Positions 24,412 through 33,003 of a stretch of DNA of 64,000 nucleotides are shown piece by piece. The position numbers and the translations under genes are program-made. The notes beneath the pieces were generated by a model that did no database searches, had not been told where the DNA came from, and saw only the letters and a list, made by a program, of their open reading frames with translations. The DNA comes from Bradyrhizobium sp. 170 (GTDB lineage: Bacteria > Pseudomonadota > Alphaproteobacteria > Rhizobiales > Xanthobacteraceae), in assembly GCF_023101085.1 (NCBI RefSeq), contig NZ_CP064703.1, positions 5,208,001-5,272,000 of the forward strand, read 5' to 3'. Numbering within the stretch: the first letter of the stretch is position 1; the number at the start of each line of letters is the position of its first letter.

Positions 24412-25581
24412 ATGTCGAGGTCACGCACCATCCGTTGGGCTTTGCTGATCGTAGCGATCGCTGCGTTGGGCTTTTTGGGCTGGCAGCGATTCCATGGCGG
24501 GGATCATCAGGCGCAAGCTGAAGCTCAGAAGCGCGTGCCTGCCCGTGTCGCCGTCCCCGTGCGGATTGCCCCGGTCGAAAAGGCTGATTTTCCAGTCTAT
24601 CTGACCGGCCTCGGCACCGTGCAAGGCTTCAACACGGTGCTGGTCCGTACTCGGGTCGACGGCCAGATTAACAGGATCGCGTTCCAGGAAGGCCAGTTCG
24701 TTCGTGAAGGCGACACGCTGGTCGAGATCGATCCGCGGCCGTTCCAGGCTGCGCTCGATCAGGCCAAGGCCAAGAAGGCGCAGGACCAAGCCAATCTCGC
24801 CAATGCCAACCTCGACCTGCAGCGCTCCACCCGGCTCGGTGAGTTCGCGACCCGCCAGCAAACGGACACCCAGCGGGCTTTGGTCGCGCAACTGACGGCG
24901 CAAGTGGCCGGCGACGATGCAGCAATCGCCAATGCGCAGACGCAGCTCGACTACGCGACCGTCAAGGCGCCGTTCTCGGGCATTGCCGGCCTGCGCCAGG
25001 TCGACGTCGGCAACATCGTCAATGCCGCGACGCAGACCGGCATCGTCAGCATCGCCCAAATCGAGCCGATAGCCGTGATCTTCACCGCGCCGGAGGACCA
25101 GTTGCCGGATATCAAGGCCGCGCTCGCCGCCGGCTCTCCCAAGACGATCGCGCTCTCCACCGACGGCAAGCGGGTGCTTTCCACCGGCGCGCTTTCGCTG
25201 ATCAACAACCAGGTCGACACGTCAAGCGGGACGATCAGGCTCAAAGCCGTGTTCGACAACAAGGACCACGCGCTGTGGCCTGGCCAGTCGGTTTCGACCC
25301 AGCTGCTGGTAGCGACGCTGAAAGACGCCACCGTTGTTCCCGACGATGCCGTTCAGCATGGCCCCAATGGTCTTTACGCCTACACGGTCAACAAGGAGAA
25401 CAAGGCTGAACTTCGCAAGATCAGGGCGACGCGCTCGACCGACGGCCGCTCCGTGGTCGACGAAGGGCTGTCGCCCGGCGAGCAGGTGATCACGGCGGGC
25501 CAGTTCAAGGTTCAGCCGGGCACGCTGGTGACGACGGCCGTCGCCAGCTCTCAGGCCCAGGCCAAGGTGACCGGCCAATGA
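24412..25581 (+). CDS. RND efflux periplasmic adaptor (HlyD/MdtA family)
   Basis: 389 residues from the ATG at 24412. One membrane or signal-anchor segment (ALLIVAIAALGFLGW), then the lipoyl/barrel-sandwich halves (VRTRVDGQINRIAFQEGQFVREGDTLVEIDPRPF; YATVKAPFSGIAGLRQVDVGNIV) around an alpha-helical hairpin, and the beta-barrel/membrane-proximal domains (VPDDAVQHGPNGLYAYTV). Connects the RND pump to an outer-membrane channel. The RND gene starts within its stop codon (ATGA). No TolC-type gene is in the window. Confidence 0.92.
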   Translation: MSRSRTIRWALLIVAIAALGFLGWQRFHGGDHQAQAEAQKRVPARVAVPVRIAPVEKADFPVYLTGLGTVQGFNTVLVRTRVDGQINRIAFQEGQFVREGDTLVEIDPRPFQAALDQAKAKKAQDQANLANANLDLQRSTRLGEFATRQQTDTQRALVAQLTAQVAGDDAAIANAQTQLDYATVKAPFSGIAGLRQVDVGNIVNAATQTGIVSIAQIEPIAVIFTAPEDQLPDIKAALAAGSPKTIALSTDGKRVLSTGALSLINNQVDTSSGTIRLKAVFDNKDHALWPGQSVSTQLLVATLKDATVVPDDAVQHGPNGLYAYTVNKENKAELRKIRATRSTDGRSVVDEGLSPGEQVITAGQFKVQPGTLVTTAVASSQAQAKVTGQ

Positions 25582-28500
25582 GCGGGGGAATCTCCGCCCC
25601 CTTCATTCGCTACCCGATCGGCACCTCGCTGATGATGGCGGGGATCATGTTCGTCGGCCTCGTCGCCTATCCCTTGCTGCCGGTTGCGCCCCTGCCGCAA
25701 GTCGACTTTCCGACCATCCAGGTCTCGGCCTCTCTGCCCGGCGGCAGTCCGGAAACCATGGCCTCGTCAGTGGCGCAGCCGCTGGAACGTCAGTTCGCGC
25801 AAATTCCGGGCGTCGCGCAGATGACGTCGACCAGCTATCTCGGAACCGCGGCGATCAATATCCAATTCGATCTCAACCGTTCGATCGACGCCGCCAACGA
25901 CGTGCAGGCCGCGATCAATGCGGCCAGCGGCCAATTGCCGAAGAACCTGCCCTCGCCGCCGACCTATCGCAAGGTCAACCCGGCCGACTCGCCCGTCCTC
26001 CTGCTGTCAGCGACGTCGGACACGCTGCCGCTGACATCAGTCAGCGACGCCGTCGATGCCCAGCTCGCGCAGCAGATCAGCCAGATATCCGGCGTCGCCC
26101 AGGTCATCATCGGCGGGCAGCAGAAGCCGGCGATCCGCATTCAGATCGACCCCGCCAAGCTCGTCGCCAAGGGCCTGTCGCTGGAGGACGTGCGCAACCA
26201 GATCGCGATCACGACCGTGAACAGTCCCAAGGGCAATATCGACGGCGACCGTCGCGCCTACACCATTTACGCCAACGACCAGTTGCCGGACTCAAAGGAC
26301 TGGAACGACGTCGTTATCGCCTTTCGCAACGGCGGCCCCTTACGAATTCGCGATATCGGCCAGGCCGTTACCGGGCCGGAAGACGCCAAGCAGGCGGCCT
26401 GGGCCAATGGCAAGCGCGGCGTGTTCCTGATCGTGTACAAGCAGCCCGGCGCCAACGTCATCGAGACCGTCGACAAGATCAAGGCGGAGTTGCCGCGGCT
26501 GGTCGCTGCGATCCCATCGGCGATCAAGATCGAAGTCATCAGCGACCGCACCCAGACAATCCGCGCGGCGGTGGAAGACGTGCAGTTCACCCTGCTGCTC
26601 ACCATCGCGCTGGTCGTCATGGTGATCTTCATCTTCCTGCGCAGTTTCTGGGCGACCGTGATTCCGGCCGTGACGGTGCCGCTGGCGCTGCTCGGCGCCT
26701 GCGCGCTGATGTGGGTGTTCGGCTACACGCTCGATAATCTCTCGCTGATGGCGCTCACCATCGCCGTCGGCTTCGTGGTCGACGATGCCATCGTGATGCT
26801 GGAAAACATCACGCGCTATATCGAGGAAGGCGAAAAACCGCTCGCCGCGGCCTTCAAGGGCGCCCGCGAGATCGGCTTCACCATCGTATCGATCAGTATC
26901 TCGCTGGTCGCGGTGCTGATCCCGCTGTTGCTGATGGGCGGCATCATCGGGCGGCTGTTCCGCGAATTCGCCGTGACGCTGGCGATGACCATCTTCGTCT
27001 CGATGATCGTGTCGCTGACGCTGACGCCGATGATGGCCTCGCGCTTCCTGCGCGCGCACGGCGAAACCAGGCACGGCCGGTTCTACCAATGGAGCGAACG
27101 CGCCTTCGATGCGATGCTGCGCGCTTACGAGCGCGGTCTCGACCTCGCGCTGCGCTGGAAGTTCACGACGCTGATGATTTTCTTCGCAACGCTCGGTCTG
27201 TCGGTTTATCTGTTCGTCATCATTCCCAAAGGCTTCTTCCCGCAGCAGGACAACGGCCTGATCACGGCTACTTCGGAGGCCAGCCAGGACATCTCCTTCG
27301 CCGACATGAAGCGGCGCCAGGAGGAACTCGGCAAGATCGTGCAGGCCGACCCCGATGTGGCCTCTGTCGCGATGGTGATCGGCGGCAGCGGCCGCGCCGG
27401 CAACAATGGCAATCTGTTCATCACGTTGAAGCCGCGCGACGAGCGCAAGGCGTCCGCCCAGCAGGTCATCGCTCGCCTCCGTCCTCAATTGGAGAAGGTC
27501 GAGGGCGCCCGTCTCTACATGCAGGCGGCGCAGGACGTGCGGCTCGGCGGCCGGCCGACGCGAACCCAGTTCGAGTTCACGCTGCAGGACGCCGACCTTG
27601 CCGAGCTGAACGAATGGGCGCCGAAGATCCTTCAGAAGATGCAGACGCTGCCCGAGCTTCGCGACGTCGCCACCGACCAGCAGACCAATGGCACCACGCT
27701 GGAGCTGCAGATCAACCGCGATACCGCCTCGCGCTACGGCATCCAGCCGCAACTGATCGACGACACGCTATATGATGCGTTCGGCCAGCGCCAGGTGACG
27801 CAGTTCTTTACCCAACTCAACACCTACAAGGTGGTGCTCGAAGTGCTGCCGGAATTGCAGGGCAGTCTCGACACGCTGAACAAGATTTACGTGAAATCGC
27901 CGGCCACCGGCGACCAGGTGCCGCTGTCGGCCTTTGCCACCTGGACCAGCGTGCCGGTGCGGCCGTTGTCGATCAGCCATCAAGGCCAGTTCCCGGCCAT
28001 CACGATCAGCTTCAATCTCGCGCAGGGCGTGGCGCTGGGACAGGCGACGGACGCGGTGCAGAAGGCGATGGTCGAACTCGGCGCGCCGGCGACGCTCAAT
28101 TCGAGCTTCCAGGGCACCGCGCAGGCGTTCCAGCAGTCGCTCGGTACCGTGCCGCTGTTGATCCTTGCAGCGCTCGTCGTGGTGTATTTGATCCTCGGCA
28201 TTCTCTACGAAAGCTACATCCACCCGATCACGATCCTGTCCACGCTGCCGTCCGCCGGCGTCGGCGCGCTCGCGATCCTGATGCTGTTCGGGTTCGACTT
28301 CAGCCTGATCGCGCTGATCGGCATCGTGCTCCTGATCGGCATCGTGAAGAAGAACGGCATCATGATGGTCGATTTCGCGATCACGGCCGAGCGCGACGAG
28401 CGTCTCGAGCCCGAGGCCGCGATCCGCAAGGCGGCGCTATTGCGCTTCCGCCCGATCATGATGACGACGATGGCGGCGCTGCTCGGCGGCGTGCCGCTGA

Positions 28501-28721
28501 TGCTGGGTACCGGCACCGGATCGGAAATCCGCCAGCCGCTCGGCTATGCCATGGTCGGCGGCCTGATCGTCAGCCAGGCGCTGACGCTGTTCACGACGCC
28601 GGTGGTCTATCTCTATCTCGACCGGCTCTCTAACGCGTTTGCACGATGGGGCCGTTCGTCCAATCCTAACCACGATGCGCAGTTGGACGCTGGCGGCTCG
28701 GTCAAGCAAGCGGCCGAATGA
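25578..28721 (+). CDS. RND multidrug efflux permease (AcrB/MdtB/MdtC family)
   Basis: 1047 residues, the normal length. Proton-driven inner-membrane pump with twelve membrane segments and two large periplasmic loops. Recognisable: start FIRYPIGTSLMMAGIMFVGLVAYPLLPVAPLPQVDFPTI; in segment 4 VGFVVDDAIVMLENI with the paired Asp of the proton relay; segment 10 IGIVKKNGIMMVDFAI with the matching Lys. The style (LPQVDFPTI, QLARQIS-like spacing, KDAMAG-free C-end) is closest to MdtBC/MexF-type pumps. Translationally coupled to the adaptor. Confidence 0.93.
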   Translation: MSGGISAPFIRYPIGTSLMMAGIMFVGLVAYPLLPVAPLPQVDFPTIQVSASLPGGSPETMASSVAQPLERQFAQIPGVAQMTSTSYLGTAAINIQFDLNRSIDAANDVQAAINAASGQLPKNLPSPPTYRKVNPADSPVLLLSATSDTLPLTSVSDAVDAQLAQQISQISGVAQVIIGGQQKPAIRIQIDPAKLVAKGLSLEDVRNQIAITTVNSPKGNIDGDRRAYTIYANDQLPDSKDWNDVVIAFRNGGPLRIRDIGQAVTGPEDAKQAAWANGKRGVFLIVYKQPGANVIETVDKIKAELPRLVAAIPSAIKIEVISDRTQTIRAAVEDVQFTLLLTIALVVMVIFIFLRSFWATVIPAVTVPLALLGACALMWVFGYTLDNLSLMALTIAVGFVVDDAIVMLENITRYIEEGEKPLAAAFKGAREIGFTIVSISISLVAVLIPLLLMGGIIGRLFREFAVTLAMTIFVSMIVSLTLTPMMASRFLRAHGETRHGRFYQWSERAFDAMLRAYERGLDLALRWKFTTLMIFFATLGLSVYLFVIIPKGFFPQQDNGLITATSEASQDISFADMKRRQEELGKIVQADPDVASVAMVIGGSGRAGNNGNLFITLKPRDERKASAQQVIARLRPQLEKVEGARLYMQAAQDVRLGGRPTRTQFEFTLQDADLAELNEWAPKILQKMQTLPELRDVATDQQTNGTTLELQINRDTASRYGIQPQLIDDTLYDAFGQRQVTQFFTQLNTYKVVLEVLPELQGSLDTLNKIYVKSPATGDQVPLSAFATWTSVPVRPLSISHQGQFPAITISFNLAQGVALGQATDAVQKAMVELGAPATLNSSFQGTAQAFQQSLGTVPLLILAALVVVYLILGILYESYIHPITILSTLPSAGVGALAILMLFGFDFSLIALIGIVLLIGIVKKNGIMMVDFAITAERDERLEPEAAIRKAALLRFRPIMMTTMAALLGGVPLMLGTGTGSEIRQPLGYAMVGGLIVSQALTLFTTPVVYLYLDRLSNAFARWGRSSNPNHDAQLDAGGSVKQAAE

Positions 28722-28778
28722 CTTGACTTTGTGCGGGAACCGGCACTACCGAAGGTAGTTCATTTCGGAGCCGGTTCA

Positions 28779-29348
28779 GTGAAAATTTTAGTAAAATTTG
28801 CAGTCGCTGCCGCGACAACCTTCGGTTTATGCGGCCATAGCCACGCCCAGGCGCCCAAGGCCAAAAATAACGCCGCGCCCTTGGCCCAGGCAGCGCCGGC
28901 TCCTACCGCCGCAGCGACCGAGGGTGCGAATACACCAGCGCCTCCCGGCTGGATTGCGCGATGCAGCAGCGCAAGCCGTGGCGCACCGCTCGAATGCGCG
29001 ATCGAGCAGAGCGCGGTTCTGACCAAGACCGGCCAGTTGATCGTGCTGATCAATATCCGCGTATCAGCCGAAACCCGCGCGCCGATCGCACTGGTGCAAT
29101 TGCCGCTCGGGCTCAACCTGCCGGCCGGCGCCAGAATCCAGGTCGACGACGGCAAGGCGTCCGAGTTGCAGATCCAGACCTGCGAGGCCCGCGGCTGCTA
29201 CGCCAACCTGCAGATTTCGCCCGACGTGCTGGCCGCATTGAAATCCGGCAAGCAGTTGAAAGTGTCGTTCCAGAATCTGGCGAAGGAGACGATTACAATT
29301 CCCATGCCGCTGGGCGATTTCGCCGCGGCGTATGAGAAGATTAAGTAG
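28779..29348 (+). CDS. Invasion-associated locus B (IalB)-family exported protein
   Basis: 189 residues from a GTG at 28779, chosen because it opens a proper signal peptide (MKILVKFAVAAATTFGLCGHSHAQA) and GGAG stands about eight bases upstream. A Pro/Ala linker precedes the IalB domain (GWIARCSSASRGAPLECAIEQSAV...LPLGLNLPAGARIQVDDG...CEARGCYANLQI). Four cysteines probably form disulfides. IalB proteins are periplasmic and widespread in rhizobia; the molecular role is unknown. Confidence 0.85.
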   Translation: MKILVKFAVAAATTFGLCGHSHAQAPKAKNNAAPLAQAAPAPTAAATEGANTPAPPGWIARCSSASRGAPLECAIEQSAVLTKTGQLIVLINIRVSAETRAPIALVQLPLGLNLPAGARIQVDDGKASELQIQTCEARGCYANLQISPDVLAALKSGKQLKVSFQNLAKETITIPMPLGDFAAAYEKIK

Positions 29349-29361
29349 GCGCTCTCTCCAT

Positions 29362-29437
29362 GTCATTGCGAGCGCAGCGAAGCAATCCATCCCTCCGCAG
29401 ATGACAAAATGGATTGCTTCGCTTCGCTCGCAATGAC
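29362..29437. repeat. Palindromic repeat GTCATTGCGAGCGCAGCGAAGCAATCCAT-type
   Basis: The left arm begins GTCATTGCGAGCGCAGCG and continues AAGCAATCCAT; the right arm ATGGATTGCTTCG, then CTTCGCTCGCAATGAC, is its near-perfect inverse. It lies between the convergent IalB-like and arylsulfatase genes and is the simple form of the element at 4810-4950. Confidence 0.9.
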
Positions 29438-29466
29438 GGGTCTGCTTGCGGCGGGTCCTACACCAG

Positions 29467-31755
29467 CTACTGCCGCGCCATCTCCGCAGCCCCCACCCCC
29501 TCGCCGTCCAGCTTCTGGTCGTCATGCATGTCGACCGTCACCCGCAACAACTGCCCGGTGAATTCGTACGGCGCCTCGTAGTACGAGACCGGGCTGGAGC
29601 GGTCGCGGCCGATGTCGAGGCCGGACCACGAGATGAAGTTGTTGAAGGCAAGCTGGGTCTGGATCGAGCCTGCCGCCTCGCCGTCGATCAGGAGCGTATA
29701 GGCCGTCACGCCGGTGCGGGAGCCCTTGGCCGGCGGCTCCTTGCGCAGCAGACGCTCGACATGCACGCCGAGACGGTGCGCGCCTGATGGCACCTTGCGG
29801 TTGGAGGTCACGATCTCATGGCCGCCGCCGATATTGAGATCGTGCACCAGCACGCCGTCCTTGATGTAGAGGCTGTAGCCTGACGTCGCATCGCCATGGG
29901 CGATCAGCACGCCCTCGGCGCCATCATCGCCAATCTCCACATGGGCTTCGATGGTGTAGCTGCGGCTGCGCACATCGGGCGCGACGTCGGTCGGCACGTG
30001 CCCCATGCCGGCGTGAAAAGTGAATTTGTTACGGGCGCCGTGGAAGCGCGCCGCGTTCTCCGCAAAGCGCGGGCCGAACCGGTCGTCGAGCGGCAGGACT
30101 TTGTGCTTCTCGGCCTCGCTCCACCACAGTCTGATCATCGCTTCCAGCCGCTCGGGCTCTTGCGCCGCCAGATCGTTCGTTTCCGAAAAATCCTGCGCCA
30201 GGTGAAACAGCTCCCATTTGTCGTTCTCGAACGGCGTGCCCGAGGGATGGAAGGAAACCGCCTTCCAGCCGTCCTGCCAGATCCCGCGATGCCCGAACAT
30301 TTCAAAGTATTGCGGCGAAGGTTTTGACGGCGCGGCTGGATCGGCAATCGAGCGAGCAAAGCTCTCGCCTTCGATCGGCATCTGCGCGACGCCGCCAATT
30401 TCGGCCGGCGGCGTGATGCCGATCAGGTCGAGCAAGGTCGGCGTCAGGTCGCAGGCATGGACGAATTGATGGCGCACCTCGCCTTTGGCGGCGATCTTCT
30501 TCGGCCAGGTCATGACGAAGGGATCGCGGATGCCGCCGCCATGGGTGTTCTGCTTGTAGCGGCGCAGCGGCGTGTTCGACGCCATCGCCCAGCCGTGCGG
30601 AAAGTTGCTGTGCGAAGCCGGCCCGCCGATGTCGTCGATCCGGCGCAGCTTTTCCGCGATCGGTTCGGGACGGAAATTATACGGCCCCATCGCGTTGACG
30701 AAGCCGAGCGGCCCGCCCTCCTGGCTCGCGCCGTTGTCCGACAGCACCAGGATCAGGGTGTTGTCGCGAATGCCGGCTGTGTCGAGAAAGCCGATCAGCC
30801 GCGCCAGATGCTGGTCGGCATGATCGAGCATGCCGGCGAAGGCCGCCTGCAGCCGCGTGAAGACGCGCTTTTCGTCGGCACTGTGCTCGTCCCATGCCTT
30901 CACGCCGTCATTGCGTGCGGGCAATCGGGTTTCCGGTGGCACGATGCCCATCGCCTTCTGCCGTGCCATCCGCTGCTCGCGCTCGACGTCCCAGCCATGG
31001 GCGAACTTGGCGTCATAGCTCTTGATGATGTCCATCGGCGCCTGGTGAGGCGCGTGGCAGGCGCCGAGCGCCACCCAGGTCAGCCATGGGATATCAGGCC
31101 GGTCGGCGGTGTGATCGGCGATGAAGCGGATCGACTGGTCGATCAGGTCGGACGTGAGGTGATAGCCATCCGCGTAGGTGCCGGGCGCATCGATGTGGGT
31201 GTTGTCGGAAACGAGTTCCGGCGCAAACTGATCGGTCTCGGCATCGAGAAAGCCATAGAAGCGATCAAAACCGCGGCCGAGCGGCCAGCCGTCGAATGGC
31301 CCGGTGGCGCCGCTTTCGGTCAACGGCGTTACGTGCCATTTGCCGACCATGTAGTTGCGATAACCGTGCGGCCGCAGCATTTCCGCCAGCGTCCCCGCCT
31401 CGCGCGCGATCTTGCCGCGATATCCGGGGTAGCCGCTATCGAAATTGGCGAGGCAGCCGACACCGACCGAATGATGGTTGCGCCCGGTGAGCAGCGCCGC
31501 GCGCGTCGTCGAACACATCGCGGTGGTGTGAAAGCCGGAATAGCGCAGGCCTTCGGCGGCGAGACTGTCGATGGTCGGCGTCCTGATGGCCGAGCCGTAG
31601 CAGCCGAAATCGGAGAATCCCACATCGTCGAACAGCACGACCAGGATGTTCGGCGCGCCTTGCGGCGGCTTCGGCGCCGACGGCCACCACGGCTTCGATC
31701 CGGCCACCGTCTTCCCGATCGTGCCGCCGAACGGCTTTGCGCTGCCTGCCGCCAT
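29467..31755 (-). CDS. Arylsulfatase (type I, formylglycine-dependent)
   Basis: 762 residues from the ATG at 31755, preceded by GGGAGGA. Sulfatase landmarks: metal-binding DDVGFSDFGCYG (43-54), the modification motif CSTTRAALLTGR with C81 to be converted to formylglycine, KWHVTP, and DNGASQEGGP. The C-terminal 200 residues form an extra beta-rich domain. No signal peptide is evident, so it may be cytoplasmic. It releases sulfate from sulfate esters, in soil bacteria mainly for sulfur nutrition. No formylglycine-generating enzyme gene is nearby. Divergent from a TetR-type regulator. Confidence 0.92.
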   Translation of the reverse strand: MAAGSAKPFGGTIGKTVAGSKPWWPSAPKPPQGAPNILVVLFDDVGFSDFGCYGSAIRTPTIDSLAAEGLRYSGFHTTAMCSTTRAALLTGRNHHSVGVGCLANFDSGYPGYRGKIAREAGTLAEMLRPHGYRNYMVGKWHVTPLTESGATGPFDGWPLGRGFDRFYGFLDAETDQFAPELVSDNTHIDAPGTYADGYHLTSDLIDQSIRFIADHTADRPDIPWLTWVALGACHAPHQAPMDIIKSYDAKFAHGWDVEREQRMARQKAMGIVPPETRLPARNDGVKAWDEHSADEKRVFTRLQAAFAGMLDHADQHLARLIGFLDTAGIRDNTLILVLSDNGASQEGGPLGFVNAMGPYNFRPEPIAEKLRRIDDIGGPASHSNFPHGWAMASNTPLRRYKQNTHGGGIRDPFVMTWPKKIAAKGEVRHQFVHACDLTPTLLDLIGITPPAEIGGVAQMPIEGESFARSIADPAAPSKPSPQYFEMFGHRGIWQDGWKAVSFHPSGTPFENDKWELFHLAQDFSETNDLAAQEPERLEAMIRLWWSEAEKHKVLPLDDRFGPRFAENAARFHGARNKFTFHAGMGHVPTDVAPDVRSRSYTIEAHVEIGDDGAEGVLIAHGDATSGYSLYIKDGVLVHDLNIGGGHEIVTSNRKVPSGAHRLGVHVERLLRKEPPAKGSRTGVTAYTLLIDGEAAGSIQTQLAFNNFISWSGLDIGRDRSSPVSYYEAPYEFTGQLLRVTVDMHDDQKLDGEGVGAAEMARQ

Positions 31756-31845
31756 GCTTTCCTCCCGTTTTTTGGATGCGACCGCGGTTGACCCACAGGT
31801 TCGCCGGGGCCACGGCAACGCGCTGCCTGCGCATTGCCAGAAACC

Positions 31846-31859
31846 ATAATCCGAATTAT
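31846..31859. promoter_or_regulatory. Candidate TetR-type operator
   Basis: ATAATCCGAATTAT, an interrupted palindrome with ATAAT/ATTAT arms, lies in the 140-base gap between the divergent arylsulfatase and TetR-type genes, 37 bases before the latter. The surrounding AT-rich stretch (ATCATTATTGTTATTTCGAA) contrasts with the GC-rich flanks. Confidence 0.35.
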
Positions 31860-31895
31860 CATTATTGTTATTTCGAACGGAGACGCAAGTTCCCA

Positions 31896-32600
31896 ATGCA
31901 GCGACCGCCCGAACTCGACCTTCCCGGCGTCACCCCGTCGCGGCAGCAGCGCAGCCGCGAGACCACGGCCGCCCTGCTCCAGGCCGGCGCGGAGATGTTG
32001 CGCACGCACAGCCTCGCGGAATTGTCGATCGAGGTGCTGTGCCGGCAGGTCGGCGCCACCGTCGGCGCCTTCTACAGCCGCTTCGAGAGCAAGGACGCCT
32101 ATTTCAATGCGTTGATCGAACTGGCCGCGCGCGACGGCGGAAGCCGACTGTCCCGGATGAAGGAGGACAAGCGGCTGGCCGATGCCGATCTCGCCGGGCT
32201 CAGCCGCCTCCTCGTCCGCGGCACCATCGGCTGGGTACGAAACCACGAAGGCGTGCTGCGCGCAGCACTGCAGCACGACGACACAAGGCCGGACCGGTGG
32301 TCCACCTTCAAGGGGCTGGCGCGCGCCAACGTGGCGGACGCCACGCCAATCCTGCTTGGCGCCATGGGCCGGGCCGACAAGGCGGCAAAAACGCGCGCCA
32401 TCGCCTTCGGCTTTCAGGTCGTGCTGGGAACGCTGGTCAATGCTATCCTCAACGATCCCGGGCCGCTGTCGATTCACGACCGGGAAATGGAAGAGCGGCT
32501 GGCGAATTGCCTGCTGCTGTTGCTGCAGGCGGAGATGACGGCGCCGACGGTTCGCAATTCGCGCGGTCGCAAAAAACCGGCTCATCGTTCGCAGGGCTGA
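31896..32600 (+). CDS. TetR/AcrR-family transcriptional regulator
   Basis: 234 residues from the ATG at 31896. The N-terminal DNA-binding domain is clear: RETTAALLQAGAEMLRTHSLAELSIEVLCRQVGATVGAFYSRFESKDAYFNALI (about residues 21-72), followed by an all-helical ligand-binding domain and a basic tail (RNSRGRKKPAHRSQG). Probably represses the divergent arylsulfatase gene; ligand unknown. Confidence 0.9.
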   Translation: MQRPPELDLPGVTPSRQQRSRETTAALLQAGAEMLRTHSLAELSIEVLCRQVGATVGAFYSRFESKDAYFNALIELAARDGGSRLSRMKEDKRLADADLAGLSRLLVRGTIGWVRNHEGVLRAALQHDDTRPDRWSTFKGLARANVADATPILLGAMGRADKAAKTRAIAFGFQVVLGTLVNAILNDPGPLSIHDREMEERLANCLLLLLQAEMTAPTVRNSRGRKKPAHRSQG

Positions 32601-33003
32601 CCCGGGACCGCGGTAAATGCCGCCCGCAGCCCCCTGCAATTCGGCCCGAAAAGGCCCGGACCGAGCGAGTAGAACGACGCACCAGCGAAAGCGGCGATTT
32701 GCAAAATCCCCGCTCCAGCCGATTGCCCGGACATCCACCTAACCTATTGATGTCACTGAGCAATTATTGGGGAATGGTGTAACGGTAGCACAACGACTTT
32801 CGGGCTAAGCCGTTGAAATCTCTCACTTGGTTTTGCAAACCACCTCCATTCTCCGGCTATATCCGGTCACTTCTGAAACGTTTGCAAAACTCTTCTCGTT
32901 GTCCTCGGTGTTGAGCAGATTAGTTGATCGATGGCGAAGCTGTCATCCTTGGCGTTGACGGTGTTCCCGATTTCGCGAATATCCACGCTCATTATTGATA
33001 CTG
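32601..33003. other. Gene-free stretch with a tRNA-like segment
   Basis: Between the TetR-type gene and the end of phaC. No protein-coding gene was recognised. A tRNA-like sequence is listed separately. The segment 32860-33000 is relatively AT-rich and shows no clear motif. Confidence 0.5.
32769..32854 (+). tRNA. Degenerate tRNA-like sequence, possibly a tRNA-Gln remnant
   Basis: GGGGAAT at the 5' end pairs with ATTCTCC at the 3' end (seven pairs, one G-T), and the D-arm GTGTAACGGTAGCAC is textbook. A stem AACGACTT/AAGCCGTT (one mismatch) encloses a seven-base loop TCGGGCT, and TGGT...ACCA stands where the T-arm should be. The loop lacks the universal T before the anticodon and the T-loop lacks the TTC sequence, so it is unlikely to be a working tRNA. 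The 5' half resembles a tRNA-Gln. No CCA follows. Confidence 0.35.
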
